Positions 1-11,112 of a stretch of DNA of 64,000 nt are shown here, one piece after another; the first letter of the stretch is position 1; each line of letters starts with the position of its first letter. Origin of the DNA: Nocardioides sp. L-11A (lineage in GTDB: Bacteria; Actinomycetota; Actinomycetes; Propionibacteriales; Nocardioidaceae). The notes under the pieces were generated by a model. It made no database searches. It was not told where the DNA came from and saw only the letters and a program-made list of their open reading frames with translations. The stretch lies in NCBI GenBank assembly GCA_029961745.1, contig CP124680.1, positions 5,146,001 to 5,210,000 of the forward strand, read 5' to 3'. The translations under genes were made by a program, and so were the position numbers.

Positions 1-1479
1 AGCTACCGGGTCCGCGCCGGCAGGTTCACGAGCAAGAGGGTCGAGGTCCGGCTCGCCCCGCAGGCGGCACAGCTGAGCACGGGAGCGCTCTTCGTCGTCG
101 GCCTGCCCCGCACGGTCACCGCCACGGTGACGCCTGCGCGGGCGGGTCGGACCGTCCGGCTCGAACGCCTCGACGGCGCCGCCTGGACGACCGTGGGGAC
201 CGTCAGCACCGACAGCACCGGCCAGGCGCGGTTCGGGTACGCCGGAGGGCCGGCCGGTACCACCTCGTACCGTGTCGTCGGCGACGCCCACCAGGGCGCG
301 GCGGGGGTGGTCTCGGCATCCCGGTCGGTGCGGACCGCCGCCTCGCCCGAGCTGGCCAGCCCGGGTACCGCACCCGGCGAGGAGTCCTTCGACCCGTCGG
401 TGTCGGCCGACGGTCGTTGGGTCGCCTTCACCTCCGGCGCTCCACTGCTGCCGGCCGACTCCGACGGCCACGACGACGTCTACCTCTTCGACCGCGTCAC
501 CGGCGGGCTGAGCCTGGCCGTCCCGAGCGCCGACAGCCACGTCAACTCCGGTGTGCTGTCGGCCGACGGGCGCTTTCTCGCGTTCCAGTCGACCGCATCC
601 AACCTGGCGGGCGAGGGCGACTACGACTACGACGTGTTCGTGCTGGACCGCCAGGACGGCAGCCTCGACCTGGTCTCCACGGCCACGGGCGGCTCGGCAC
701 CCGGCAACAACGACTCCTACCTCTACGACCTGAGCGACGACGGTCGCGTGGTCGCCTTCACCTCGACGGCCAGCGACCTGGTGACGCTGTCCCCGCCGCC
801 GAACACCAGCGTGCGGCACGCCTATCTCCGCGACCGCGGCACGGACACGACCCGGCCGCTCGATCGGGTCGGCCTCGGCTGGTCGGACGCCAACATCTTC
901 GGCCTCGACCTCAGCGCCGACGGCTCCCGGGTCGCGTTCACCAGCAGCGACACCGACCTCGACCCCGGGAACGTCGACGGCTCGGCCGTCTTCGCCTGGG
1001 ACATCGCCGCGAACGGCGCGATCTCGAACCGCGTCAACCTCACGCCCGACATCGACGCCGACAGCCCCTCGCTGAGCGGCACCGGCGACGAGATCGCGGT
1101 GACCACCGAGGCCGCATTGTCGCTGGCCGATCTCAACGGCGTCCGCGACACCTATCTCCGCACGCCGGCCGGGTCCTTCGCCCTCGTCGGGCCGTACGGC
1201 GCGGCCGGCAACCCCGGCGGCACCCTGTCCGACGACGGCCGGTTCGTGTCCATGGGCACCAAGAACGTGCTGCCCGGCGACACCAACGGCGGCCAGGCCG
1301 ACATCGTGGTGTGGGAGCGGGCCACGGGCACCAGCACCCTGATCACCCGGGCGGGCGCCGGCGCGAGCGGGGACGACCGGCTCTCCCCCGACGGCTCGGT
1401 GCTGGTGTTCGGCTCGGCGGCGGCGATCGTCCCGGGTGCCACGGGCGACTACGACGTGTACGTCCAGGTCCTGCGGTGA
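1..1479 (+). CDS. PD40/TolB-like beta-propeller protein, 5' end missing
   Basis: The frame is open from base 1, so the start and any signal peptide lie outside the window. The first ~115 visible residues look like Ig-like beta-sandwich modules (two segments contain SYRV). They are followed by about seven repeats of the pattern S-x-DGR-x-VAF-x-S (for example near bases 397, 556, 733, 907 and 1228), typical of PD40/WD40-like beta-propellers. The family is usually extracytoplasmic and binds ligands or partners; no catalytic motif is seen. The TGA stop overlaps the GTG of the next gene, so the two are probably co-translated. The exact role is unknown. Confidence 0.8.
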   Translation, partial: SYRVRAGRFTSKRVEVRLAPQAAQLSTGALFVVGLPRTVTATVTPARAGRTVRLERLDGAAWTTVGTVSTDSTGQARFGYAGGPAGTTSYRVVGDAHQGAAGVVSASRSVRTAASPELASPGTAPGEESFDPSVSADGRWVAFTSGAPLLPADSDGHDDVYLFDRVTGGLSLAVPSADSHVNSGVLSADGRFLAFQSTASNLAGEGDYDYDVFVLDRQDGSLDLVSTATGGSAPGNNDSYLYDLSDDGRVVAFTSTASDLVTLSPPPNTSVRHAYLRDRGTDTTRPLDRVGLGWSDANIFGLDLSADGSRVAFTSSDTDLDPGNVDGSAVFAWDIAANGAISNRVNLTPDIDADSPSLSGTGDEIAVTTEAALSLADLNGVRDTYLRTPAGSFALVGPYGAAGNPGGTLSDDGRFVSMGTKNVLPGDTNGGQADIVVWERATGTSTLITRAGAGASGDDRLSPDGSVLVFGSAAAIVPGATGDYDVYVQVLR

Positions 1480-3386
1480 GGGCCGGCGTGGCCGGCGCCG
1501 CGGTCCTCGCGCTCGCCGCGGCGACGATGGCCGCGACGGTGGCCGCCCCGCCGGTCCGCGCCGCCGACGTCGACCCGTGGGACGGCGTCGGCTGGACCAC
1601 CCCCGTCGCCGTCTCCCCGGCCGGGGTCGACGTGGCGGCGGGCGGGGTGTGGCCGCTGGCCGACGGCTCCCTGCTGGCGCTCTGGTCGGTCGCCGACGAC
1701 CCCACCGCTGCCGGCGACGGGCCGGCCCAGGTCTGGTCGCGCACCCGGACATCCGACGGGCTGTGGGGGCCGCCGGAGCAGGTGAGCGACTATCAGCAGT
1801 ACTTCACGTCGTACCCGAACTTCAGCTGGGACGTGACCGCCGCCGGTGCCGCGATCGTCGCCTGGACCCAGTACGACCCCGGCACGTCGTCGTGGACCTA
1901 CCGTGCCGTCTCCCGGTCCTCGTCCGGGGCGTGGGCGGCGCCGCACACCGTCGCCGTCGAGGACACCGGCGCCGTGGGCTCGATCAGCCTCGGCGGCAGC
2001 AAGGCCGTCGCCGTCGCCCCCGACGGCGACGCCACGGTGGCCTTCGAGGCCCGGGAGGCACAGCGGGGTCCCGGCGAGAGCAGCGCCGACCTGGAGGTCT
2101 TCCGCACCCACGGGTCGGGCTCCACCTGGACGACGCCGGAGGAGGTCACCGTCGAGACTCCTGCGATCCCGGTCAACTGCGTGGAGCCCGACCCCGACGA
2201 CTGCCCCGACCGGGAGGGGCCCTCGGGCCAGCCGGCGGTCGTGTTCGACGGATCCGGCCAGGAGTGGATCGGCTGGGTCCATCGCGAGGCGGCCGACGAG
2301 CCCGCGGAGGAGGCGGGCGTCTTCCTGCGCGGCGCGATCACCACGCAGCTGGCCACCGGCTCCGAGCTCGAGCCGCGCTCCTTCGCCCTCGCCGGCATCG
2401 ACGCCGACCCGGCCGGCGGCGTCGCACTCGCCTGGCACCGCGAGGTGCCGGCCGGCACCGAGACGTGGGCGCATGCCGGCGGCGACGTCGCGGGCGCGAC
2501 CGGACTGATCACGCCCGCGCCCGTCGACGCGGCGGTGCGCTCGATCGCCGTGGTCGGCGGCCGGGCCCTCGTGGTCGTCGGCGTCCCGCCCGCCGGGATC
2601 GACGGCAGCCGCGGCCTCCACTCCGCCCTGCGTCCCCCCGGTGGATCCTGGGGCCCGGTCACGGCGATGAGCGAGGACGGTGCCGACGTCTTCGGCATCG
2701 GCGGTCGCGCCGTGCTCACCCCGGCAGGGGTGCCGGTCGTCGGCTACGCGCACGCGAGCACGGACCGGGGCCGGGTGCTCGCCCCGGCGGGGAGCGGCTG
2801 GTCGAGCATCCCCTTCAGCGGCGCGCTCGACCTGTCCGGTCCGGCGACCGTCGTGCAGTCGCTCCACGTCGCGCCGGACGGGCGGCTCCTCGCCGGCTGG
2901 CTCTCCGCGGACGACGGGGTGGACCGCCTGCAGACCGGCGCCAGCAACGGGCTTCCCGGGGCGGTGACGCCACCGACGCCACCGACCCCACCACCCTCGC
3001 CCCAGCCGCCGCCGGCCGGCCCGGCGGCGCTCACGACCGTCGACGACGGTGCCCTGACCCGCTCGGCCGGATGGAAGCGGACCCGCGGGTCGTCGTACGC
3101 CGGCGGCACCGCCGTGCTGTCGAAGCGCCGCGGCGCGACACTCACCCTGCGCCGGGCGACACTCAGCCAGGTCGGCGTCGTGGTCAGCACCTGTCGCCGG
3201 TGCGGCAAGGTGGACGTGTTCGTCGGGCGCACGCGGATCGGCCGGGTCTCGCTCAAGGGCGCTCGGGCCCACCAGCAGCTGCGTCTGCTCCCCGCCTTCG
3301 CCACCCGGACCGGCAAGGTCCGCGTCGTCGTCGCCTCCTCGGGGCGGGCGGTGCGGGTGGACGGGCTCGCGATCCGTACCGGTTGA
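1476..3386 (+). CDS. Secreted protein with proline-rich hinge and C-terminal module
   Basis: The GTG at 1476 overlaps the upstream stop (GTGA) and is followed by a clear signal peptide: basic start, long Ala/Val/Leu core, and a possible cleavage after the APPVRA region near residue 29. The 636-aa product has a long beta-rich body with repeated W/DG motifs (sialidase- or propeller-like in feel, unassigned), a hinge of TPPTPP type repeats near residues 495-515, and a ~115-residue basic C-terminal module containing a CRRC motif. No enzyme signature was recognised. The frame stays open far upstream of 1476, but only this start gives an export signal. Probably an exported partner of the preceding beta-propeller protein (inference). 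Confidence 0.72.
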   Translation: MRAGVAGAAVLALAAATMAATVAAPPVRAADVDPWDGVGWTTPVAVSPAGVDVAAGGVWPLADGSLLALWSVADDPTAAGDGPAQVWSRTRTSDGLWGPPEQVSDYQQYFTSYPNFSWDVTAAGAAIVAWTQYDPGTSSWTYRAVSRSSSGAWAAPHTVAVEDTGAVGSISLGGSKAVAVAPDGDATVAFEAREAQRGPGESSADLEVFRTHGSGSTWTTPEEVTVETPAIPVNCVEPDPDDCPDREGPSGQPAVVFDGSGQEWIGWVHREAADEPAEEAGVFLRGAITTQLATGSELEPRSFALAGIDADPAGGVALAWHREVPAGTETWAHAGGDVAGATGLITPAPVDAAVRSIAVVGGRALVVVGVPPAGIDGSRGLHSALRPPGGSWGPVTAMSEDGADVFGIGGRAVLTPAGVPVVGYAHASTDRGRVLAPAGSGWSSIPFSGALDLSGPATVVQSLHVAPDGRLLAGWLSADDGVDRLQTGASNGLPGAVTPPTPPTPPPSPQPPPAGPAALTTVDDGALTRSAGWKRTRGSSYAGGTAVLSKRRGATLTLRRATLSQVGVVVSTCRRCGKVDVFVGRTRIGRVSLKGARAHQQLRLLPAFATRTGKVRVVVASSGRAVRVDGLAIRTG

Positions 3387-3414
3387 GGCGCCCCCGCGCG
3401 GGTAGGAGGCGGCC

Positions 3415-4257
3415 ATGAGCCCCCCGCCCCCGCCGCCACCGGGACCGCCGCCCTCGGGACCGCCGCAGGGACCGCCTCCCGGCTGGGGTCCGCCCGGGTA
3501 CCCGCCGTTCGGCCCGCCGCCGCGCCGGCGCCGGGTCGGCCTCGTGGTCGGGGTGGTGGTCCTGGCGGTCGTCCTGCTCGCCGCCGTCGGCGTCGGGGCC
3601 TTCCTGATCGCGGGCGGTGGCGACGACGACGGAGATCGCACGGCCGACGATCGGAGCACCACCGCCTCCGGCTCCTCCTCCGGATCCTCCTCCGGATCCA
3701 CCCCCACCGGATCCCCCGGCAGTCCCAGCGTTCCGACCGACGCCCCGACCTCGGGCCCGTCGACGCCGTACACCCCCTCGGACGACACCGACGACGACAT
3801 CCACAACGACGTCGCGACCGCCGACTTCCCGGGCGACTGGGACTTCAAGCTCGGCGACGTCGAGCACCATGCGAAGCTGCTGCGCTCGGTGGACCATCCG
3901 AGCTGCGCTCCGGTCGAGGAGGGCAACGTGCTCACCCGGCAGCGCTGCCGGTACGCCGCCCAGTGGGTGTTCGACGCCCTCGGCGGGAAGGTCCGGCTCA
4001 CCCACCTGTTCCTGGTCTTCGACACCGAGCGCCACGCCAAGGCCGCGCAGAGCACCATGAAGGACCAGGACTTCGATCTGCCCGACGGCAGCATCCTGCC
4101 GTCGTTCGTGCAGGGCAAGTGGAACTCCGGCGTCTACGGCAATATCGTCGCGGTCACCATCGGCACGTCGCGGACGAAGGTGCCCGAGAAGCGGCTGACC
4201 TCCCTGGTCAACTCGATGAACAGTGACTACCGGTCCGCGCTCCTGTTTCGCTCTTGA
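3415..4257 (+). CDS. Pro-rich single-pass membrane protein, function unknown
   Basis: The ATG has a good ribosome site (GTAGGAGG about 7 bases upstream). The 280-aa protein starts with ~36 residues of Pro/Gly-rich sequence (PPPPPPPG, WGPPGYPPFGPPP), then RRRR at 37-40, one hydrophobic segment at 41-67, a Ser/Gly/Thr/Asp-rich spacer, and a ~150-residue C-terminal globular domain with two Cys residues (HPSC and RQRC) that could form a disulfide outside the membrane. This layout is common in actinobacterial envelope proteins with a cytoplasmic Pro-rich tail. No known domain was recognised. It is followed by a strong terminator. Confidence 0.75.
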   Translation: MSPPPPPPPGPPPSGPPQGPPPGWGPPGYPPFGPPPRRRRVGLVVGVVVLAVVLLAAVGVGAFLIAGGGDDDGDRTADDRSTTASGSSSGSSSGSTPTGSPGSPSVPTDAPTSGPSTPYTPSDDTDDDIHNDVATADFPGDWDFKLGDVEHHAKLLRSVDHPSCAPVEEGNVLTRQRCRYAAQWVFDALGGKVRLTHLFLVFDTERHAKAAQSTMKDQDFDLPDGSILPSFVQGKWNSGVYGNIVAVTIGTSRTKVPEKRLTSLVNSMNSDYRSALLFRS

Positions 4258-4329
4258 TGGGCCGAGCGTCGCGAAGTTTTTTCCGCGAACCTGATGACAA
4301 TGCCCGGCGGTATCTGACATGCTGCTCTC

Positions 4330-4374
4330 GCCGCCGCAGGTGACCCGAGACGCCTGCGGCGGCTTCCATTTTTT
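4330..4374 (+). terminator. Rho-independent terminator after the 3415-4257 gene
   Basis: Perfect 11-bp arms GCCGCCGCAGG (4330-4340) and CCTGCGGCGGC (4353-4363) enclose a 12-base loop and are followed by TTCCATTTTTT. This is the clearest intrinsic terminator in the window. Confidence 0.85.
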
Positions 4375-4419
4375 ATGGGCCGAGCGTGTCGGATATCGAG
4401 CTCGCACCCGGTCCTCGCT

Positions 4420-4617
4420 CCGCTCGGACCACGTGCCACGCCCGATGCGGCTCCGCCGCCGTCCGACACGCTGCCGGCCCCGTGCCGCTTCGCGGCCGTG
4501 CGCCACGCTGCCGGCCGACCCGCTCGGACCACGTGCCACGCCCGATGCGGCTCCGCCGCCGTCCGACACGCTGCCGGCCCCGTGCCGCTTCGCGGCCGTG
4601 CGCCACGCTGCCGGCCG
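4420..4617. repeat. 98-bp direct repeat, two copies, 100-bp period
   Basis: Bases 4420-4517 and 4520-4617 appear identical and sit exactly 100 bp apart. Each unit contains the 13-mer CACGCTGCCGGCC twice (once preceded by CGA, once by CGC), so the unit itself looks like an older internal duplication. It lies between convergent genes. Confidence 0.9.
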
Positions 4618-4685
4618 CTGGCCGGGACGGACCCGGTCAGGGCGTCGCGGGCGCTGTCACCTCGGGCGCGCCGGGCCCGGCCACG

Positions 4686-6510
<1,825 letters not shown>

Positions 6511-6511
<1 letters not shown>

Positions 6512-7785
6512 TGACGACGACCGCGGGGACGACGACCGGCGCCGGCATGCTGGAGCTGCTCGGCCGCTTCGAGTCCAAGGCCCCCGAGATCGTCTTCGAG
6601 TGGCACGACGCCGAGACCGAGGCGAAGGGCTGGGCGGTCATCAACTCGCTGCGCGGCGGCGCCGCCGGCGGCGGCACCCGGATGCGCGCCGGCCTGGACC
6701 GCAGCGAGGTCGAGGCGCTCGCCAAGACCATGGAGGTGAAGTTCACCGTCTCCGGCCCCGCCATCGGCGGGGCCAAGTCGGGCATCGACTTCGACCCGGC
6801 CGACCCGCGCCGCGAGGGCGTCCTGGCCCGCTGGTTCAAGGCCGTCTCCCCGCTGCTGAAGACCTACTACGGCACCGGCGGCGACCTCAACGTCGACGAG
6901 CTGCACGACGTCATCCCGCTCACGGAGCGCTACGGCCTCTGGCACCCGCAGGAGGGCATCGTCAACGGCCACTTCGCCGCCGACGAGCGCGAGCTGGTGC
7001 AGCGCGTGGGCATGCTGCGGCTCGGCGTCTCCAAGGTCGTCGAGGATCCGCGCTACACGCCCGACCGGGACCGGAAGTACACCGTCGCCGACCTGGTGAC
7101 CGGCTGGGGCGTGGCGGAGTCGGTCGTCCACTACTACGCGACGTACGGCAGCGACCGCGGCCAGCAGCTCGCCGGCAAGCGGGTGATCGTCCAGGGCTGG
7201 GGCAACGTCGGGTCGGCCGCTGCCTACTACCTCGCCCAGGCGGGCGCCCGCATCGTCGGCATCATCGACCGCGACGGCGGCCTGATGAACGCCGAGGGTC
7301 TCACCGCCGACGAGGTCCGCGCGCTCTTCCTCGCCAAGGAGGGCAACGCGCTGCGCGCCGACGATCTCGTCCCGTTCGACGCGCTGGACGACGCGATCTG
7401 GGACCTCGGCGCGGAGATCTTCCTACCTTGCGCCGCCTCGCGCCTGGTGACCGCCGAGCACGTCAAGCGCCTGGTCTCCGGCGGCCTCGAGCTGATCTCC
7501 GCCGGCGCCAACGTGCCCTTCGCCGACCCGGAGATCTTCTACGGGCCGACCTACGAGTTCGCCGACCAGCACGTCGCGGTGATCCCGGACTTCATCGCGA
7601 ACTGCGGGATGGCCCGGACCTTCACCCTGCTCATGGAGGGCATTCCGGAGGTGTCCGACGAGGCCGTCTTCGGCGACGTCTCCCGGACCATCCGCGCGGC
7701 GCTGGAGCGGTGCCACGCGCGCTCGGCGTACCCGACCTCGGTGGCGGCGACCGCGTTCGAGATCGCGCTCGACCAGCTGGTCTGA
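6511..7785 (+). CDS. Glu/Leu/Phe/Val-family dehydrogenase, probably aromatic
   Basis: A 424-aa NAD(P)-dependent amino-acid dehydrogenase that reversibly deaminates an L-amino acid to its keto acid. The N-terminal catalytic domain has K77 and K89 (AIGGAKSGID); the Rossmann domain carries VQGWGNVGSAAAYYLA near residues 230-245. The ATG overlaps the hppD stop (TGATG), which implies coupled translation. Paired with hppD, the natural reading is a phenylalanine/tyrosine-type dehydrogenase feeding 4-hydroxyphenylpyruvate. A leucine or glutamate specificity cannot be excluded from sequence alone. Confidence 0.88.
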
Positions 7786-7799
7786 GCCCGCCCGGGCAG

Positions 7800-8972
7800 C
7801 TACAGCGCGGCGAGCACCGACACGTGGTTGGCCACCGCGAGGCCGCCCATGTTGTGCACCGCACCGACCCGGGCGCCCTCCACCTGGACGCCCGGGAAGG
7901 TGCCGGTCAGCTGCATCGCGACGGACACGTGCTGGGACACCCCGGTCGCGCCGACCGGGTGGCCCTTGGACTTCAGGCCGCCCGACGGGTTCACCGGGAG
8001 CGCGCCGCCGGGGAGCACCGTGCCGTCGTCGAGGACGCGGCGCCCCTCGCCGCGGGGCGCGAGGCCGAGCACCTCGTAGAGCTGGAGCTCCGCGATCGTG
8101 AAGCAGTCGTGCAGCTCGACCAGGTCCAGGTCGGAGCGGGTCATCCCGGCGTCCGCGAGCGCCCGCTGCCAGGCGATCTCGGTGGCGGCGAAGGCGAGCG
8201 GGTCCCGACGAGCAGTCGGGAGGTGGTCGTTGGCGAACGCCCAGCCGGCGACGCGGACCGCGTCGTGTCGACGGGAGGTGGGGCGCCGGCCGAGCACCAG
8301 GGCCGCGGCGCCGTCGGACACCGGCGAGCAGTCGGTACGTCGCAACGGCTCCGCGACCATCGGGTTGCGGTCCGAGGTGGTCGAGCAGAACTCGACCCCC
8401 AGGTCCTTGCGCAGGTGCGCGAACGGGTTGGCCGCGGCGAGCCGGTGGCTCTTGGCGGCGATCGCGCCGAGCGTGTCGCCGACCGGGCCGTGCCGCTCCT
8501 CGTAGGCGCGGGTCACGTCCGCGAAGAGCCCGGCGAAGCCCGTCGTCGACGTGGTCCCGGCCGCGTCGTAGTCGGCGCCGAGCAGGGCCGCGCCGACGGT
8601 CTGCGCCGGGACGCCGGTCATCTTCTCCGCGCCGATGACCAGCACGTGCTCGGCCCGTCCCGACAGCAGGTGGCCCAGGCCGGTGTGCACGGCGGCCGAT
8701 CCTGACGCGCAGGCGTTCTCGACGCGCAGTGCGGGGACGCCGAAGAGCGCGTCGTCGATCTGGAGCGGCAGCGACGAGGGGAACCCGAGCGCCTGCAGAC
8801 CGGAGTTGAACTGGCCGAGCACGACCAGGTCGACCTGCCCCGGCTCGATGCCGGCGTCGAGCAGTGCGGCCCGGCCCGCCTCCACGACGAGCGACTCCAG
8901 CGTCGCCTCCTCGTGCTTGCCGAACACCGTGTGGCCCCAACCGAGGATCAGCGCCTCGTCCCTGCTCACCAT
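7800..8972 (-). CDS. Thiolase-family acetyl-CoA acyltransferase
   Basis: A 390-aa thiolase/SCP2-type enzyme. Visible active-site blocks: NACASGSAA with C88, VELHDCFTIAE, and GGLKSKGHPVGATG near the C-terminus. It would release acetyl-CoA or propionyl-CoA in beta-oxidation. It is the last gene of the operon that starts with the FAH-family gene at 17665. The ATG at 8972 overlaps the ligase stop by 7 bases; a GTG at 8969 (GTGA overlap) is equally possible. Substrate unknown. Confidence 0.88.
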   Translation of the reverse strand: MVSRDEALILGWGHTVFGKHEEATLESLVVEAGRAALLDAGIEPGQVDLVVLGQFNSGLQALGFPSSLPLQIDDALFGVPALRVENACASGSAAVHTGLGHLLSGRAEHVLVIGAEKMTGVPAQTVGAALLGADYDAAGTTSTTGFAGLFADVTRAYEERHGPVGDTLGAIAAKSHRLAAANPFAHLRKDLGVEFCSTTSDRNPMVAEPLRRTDCSPVSDGAAALVLGRRPTSRRHDAVRVAGWAFANDHLPTARRDPLAFAATEIAWQRALADAGMTRSDLDLVELHDCFTIAELQLYEVLGLAPRGEGRRVLDDGTVLPGGALPVNPSGGLKSKGHPVGATGVSQHVSVAMQLTGTFPGVQVEGARVGAVHNMGGLAVANHVSVLAAL

Positions 8973-10516
8973 CCTTGCCAGCCTCCTCGCAGCTGCTTCT
9001 TGTCGATCTTCCCGACGGCGGTCGTCGGGAGCGTGTCCACCAGCACGACCGCCTTCGGCCGCTTGTACGTCGTCAGCCCCTGGCGGGCCGCGGACGCGAT
9101 CGTCTCCTCGGTGACGCCGGGGGCCCCCGGGTCGTCGGGCACCACGAAGGCGACGACGGCCTCCCCCCAGTCGGGGTGCGGGACGCCGGCCACCGCGACC
9201 TCGCGCACGCCGGGGATCCGCGCGAGCACCTGCTCGACCTCGCTGGAGTACACGTTGAGACCGCCGGTGATGATCATGTCCTTCTTGCGGTCCACGAGAT
9301 GGAGGTATCCGTCGTCGGTCAGGTAGCCGAGGTCGCCGGTGTGCAGCCAGCCGTCCCGCAGCGCCGCGGCGGTCTCGTCAGGACGGGCCAGGTAGCCCTC
9401 CATCGTGTACGGCGAGCGGGCGGTCACCTCGCCGACCTCGCCGGGCCCGCAGGGAGAGCCGTCCTCGCCCACGACCCGGACCTCGGCCATCACGACCGCC
9501 TGGCCGCAGCTGGTGAGTCGGGAGGCGCCGGCCGGGTCCAGCCGGTGGTCGTCGCGGCGCAGCCGGGTCAGGAAGTTCGGCGCCTCCGACTGGGCGTAGA
9601 GCTGCATGAACACCGGGCCGAACAGCCGCAGGCCCTGCTCCAGCCGGTCGGAGGTGATCGGCGCGGCGCCGTACAGGATGGTGCGCAGCGAGGAGGTGTC
9701 GACGTCACCACGTTCGACCACCGCGTCGAGCAGCCGGTAGATCATCGTGGGGACGAGGAAGAGATAGGTGACCCGGTCGCGCTCGATCCGGTCGACGACC
9801 GCGCCGACGTCGAACCCCTCCTCAAGGAGCACCGTCGCCCCCTTGGCGAGCGCCGCCTGGAGCAGGAAGCCCGCGCTGTGGGGCAGCGGCGAGGTCAGCA
9901 GCAGCACGTCGTCGGCGGCCAGCTCCATCTCCACGAGGTGGGAGAGCAGGTTCATCGCGATCCCGCGCTGGGTGTGCACCACGCCCTTGGGGCGGCCGGT
10001 GGTGCCGCCGGTGTACATCAGCAGTGCCCGCGCCGGAGCGGGGACGTCGGGCAGGTCGGTGAGCGGCGGATGGTCGAGCGCGTCCGCCCAGCCGTCCGCG
10101 GCGCCCCCGACGACCAGCAGCCGCGGCGCGCGGCCCCCGCCGTCGCGGACGACGGCGAGGAGGGCGTCGGCCCGGCGGTGGTCCACGACGCACAGCACGG
10201 CACCGGAGTCGGCCAGGATATGGGCCTGCTCCTCGTCGGACAGCATCATGTTCATCGGCACCTTGGCCGCGCCGAGCAGCGCGAGCGCGAGGTCCGCGAT
10301 GACGTACTCGACAGCATTGGGCAGGGCGAGCGCCACCGGGGAGCCGGGCCCGACGCCCCACGCTCGCAGGCGTCCCGCCAGCCGGCGCACCCGGTCGTCG
10401 AGCTCGCGATAGCTCCAGGCGCGCCCGCCCGCGACGACGGCCCGGCGCTCGCCGTACCGGGCGAGCGCGGGCAGCAGGTAGTCCCGCAGCACGGGATCGG
10501 TGGGCATCTGCATCAT
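8966..10516 (-). CDS. Acyl-CoA ligase (AMP-forming)
   Basis: A 516-aa class I adenylate-forming enzyme: the P-loop MYTGGTTGRPKGV binds ATP, GDLGYLTDDGYL and DRKKDMIITGGLNVYSSEVE form the hinge region, and the C-terminal TTAVGKIDKKQLR carries the catalytic Lys. It activates a carboxylic acid to its CoA ester. The ATG at 10516 overlaps the stop of the CMD-family gene (ATGA); downstream ATGs at 10513 and 10507 are alternatives. Its operon neighbours (transporter, hydrolases, thiolase) suggest it activates the imported acid or a ring-opening product. Confidence 0.88.
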   Translation of the reverse strand: MMQMPTDPVLRDYLLPALARYGERRAVVAGGRAWSYRELDDRVRRLAGRLRAWGVGPGSPVALALPNAVEYVIADLALALLGAAKVPMNMMLSDEEQAHILADSGAVLCVVDHRRADALLAVVRDGGGRAPRLLVVGGAADGWADALDHPPLTDLPDVPAPARALLMYTGGTTGRPKGVVHTQRGIAMNLLSHLVEMELAADDVLLLTSPLPHSAGFLLQAALAKGATVLLEEGFDVGAVVDRIERDRVTYLFLVPTMIYRLLDAVVERGDVDTSSLRTILYGAAPITSDRLEQGLRLFGPVFMQLYAQSEAPNFLTRLRRDDHRLDPAGASRLTSCGQAVVMAEVRVVGEDGSPCGPGEVGEVTARSPYTMEGYLARPDETAAALRDGWLHTGDLGYLTDDGYLHLVDRKKDMIITGGLNVYSSEVEQVLARIPGVREVAVAGVPHPDWGEAVVAFVVPDDPGAPGVTEETIASAARQGLTTYKRPKAVVLVDTLPTTAVGKIDKKQLRGGWQGW

Positions 10517-11112
10517 CCTTCCGAGAGCGCCGGGTCGGGCCCGACCTGGGCGACCCGCATCGCGGTGGCGAGGGCGCGGTAGAGGCCGACGAGCCAGACG
10601 ACCTCCTGCAGCCGCGGCCAGCCGAGCTGGGTGAGGGCGTCGTCGAACGCGTGCGGCGCGAGGTCGCCGTGGGCGCAGAGGTCGTGGGCGACGGTGCGCA
10701 CCACCAGGTGCGCGCCCGACGCGCACGGGCTCCCGTCGTGGATCGCGGCGATGACGTCCGCAGGCGCGCCGGCCTGCCGGGCGAGCGGCTCGTGTCCGGC
10801 CCACATGTAGGCGCAGTCGTCGAGGGCGGCGACGACCAGGATGACCAGCTCGCGCTCGACGTCGCTGAGCTCGCCCTCCCGGAACCGCGCGGCGAGGGCG
10901 AGGACCGCCTCCCCGACCCGCGGGCTCGCCGCCATCAGGTCGAAGGGCCCGCTCAGCCGCCCCTCGGCGTCGACGGGATCGATGCCGAGTCCCGCGTCGG
11001 CCCAGTCGTCCCGGACCCGGGCGGCGAAGTCCCGCTGGTCGCGGGACAGGGCGCCGGCCGTCGTCCACGGTGCGCGGCCGAGCAGCGCCGGGCTGGGCGG
11101 CGTACCGGTCAC
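10513..11112 (-). CDS. Carboxymuconolactone decarboxylase-family protein
   Basis: A 199-aa all-helical AhpD/CMD-like protein. The signature region reads ELSDVERELVILVVAALDDC followed by AYMWAGHE. It has one Cys rather than the CxxC of AhpD peroxidases, which places it with CMD-like proteins of unknown reaction. The GTG at 11112 overlaps the LivF stop (GTGA); longer frames upstream overlap livF and are rejected. It probably acts on a lactone or unsaturated acid in the same pathway (inference from the operon). Confidence 0.75.
   Translation of the reverse strand: MTGTPPSPALLGRAPWTTAGALSRDQRDFAARVRDDWADAGLGIDPVDAEGRLSGPFDLMAASPRVGEAVLALAARFREGELSDVERELVILVVAALDDCAYMWAGHEPLARQAGAPADVIAAIHDGSPCASGAHLVVRTVAHDLCAHGDLAPHAFDDALTQLGWPRLQEVVWLVGLYRALATAMRVAQVGPDPALSEG

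Larger units (their letters stand above)
4258..4685. other. 428-bp convergent gap without a gene
   Basis: This gap separates the rightward membrane-protein gene from the leftward Lrp-type regulator. It holds the terminator at 4330-4374, a repeated 13-mer ATGGGCCGAGCGT (4257-4269 and 4375-4387), and the 98-bp tandem direct repeat at 4420-4617. Open frames across it are artefacts of the repeat and high GC; none has a convincing ribosome site or a recognisable product. Confidence 0.7.

Noticed and set aside
1449..4118. 889-aa leftward open frame opposite the secreted-protein genes
   Set aside because: It is antisense to genes with signal peptides and domains, is full of low-complexity Arg/Gly/Pro, and has no ribosome site; a high-GC shadow.
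7786..7797. Terminator between the dehydrogenase and thiolase genes
   Set aside because: GCCCG-CC-CGGGC is only a 5-bp stem without T-run; too weak to annotate.
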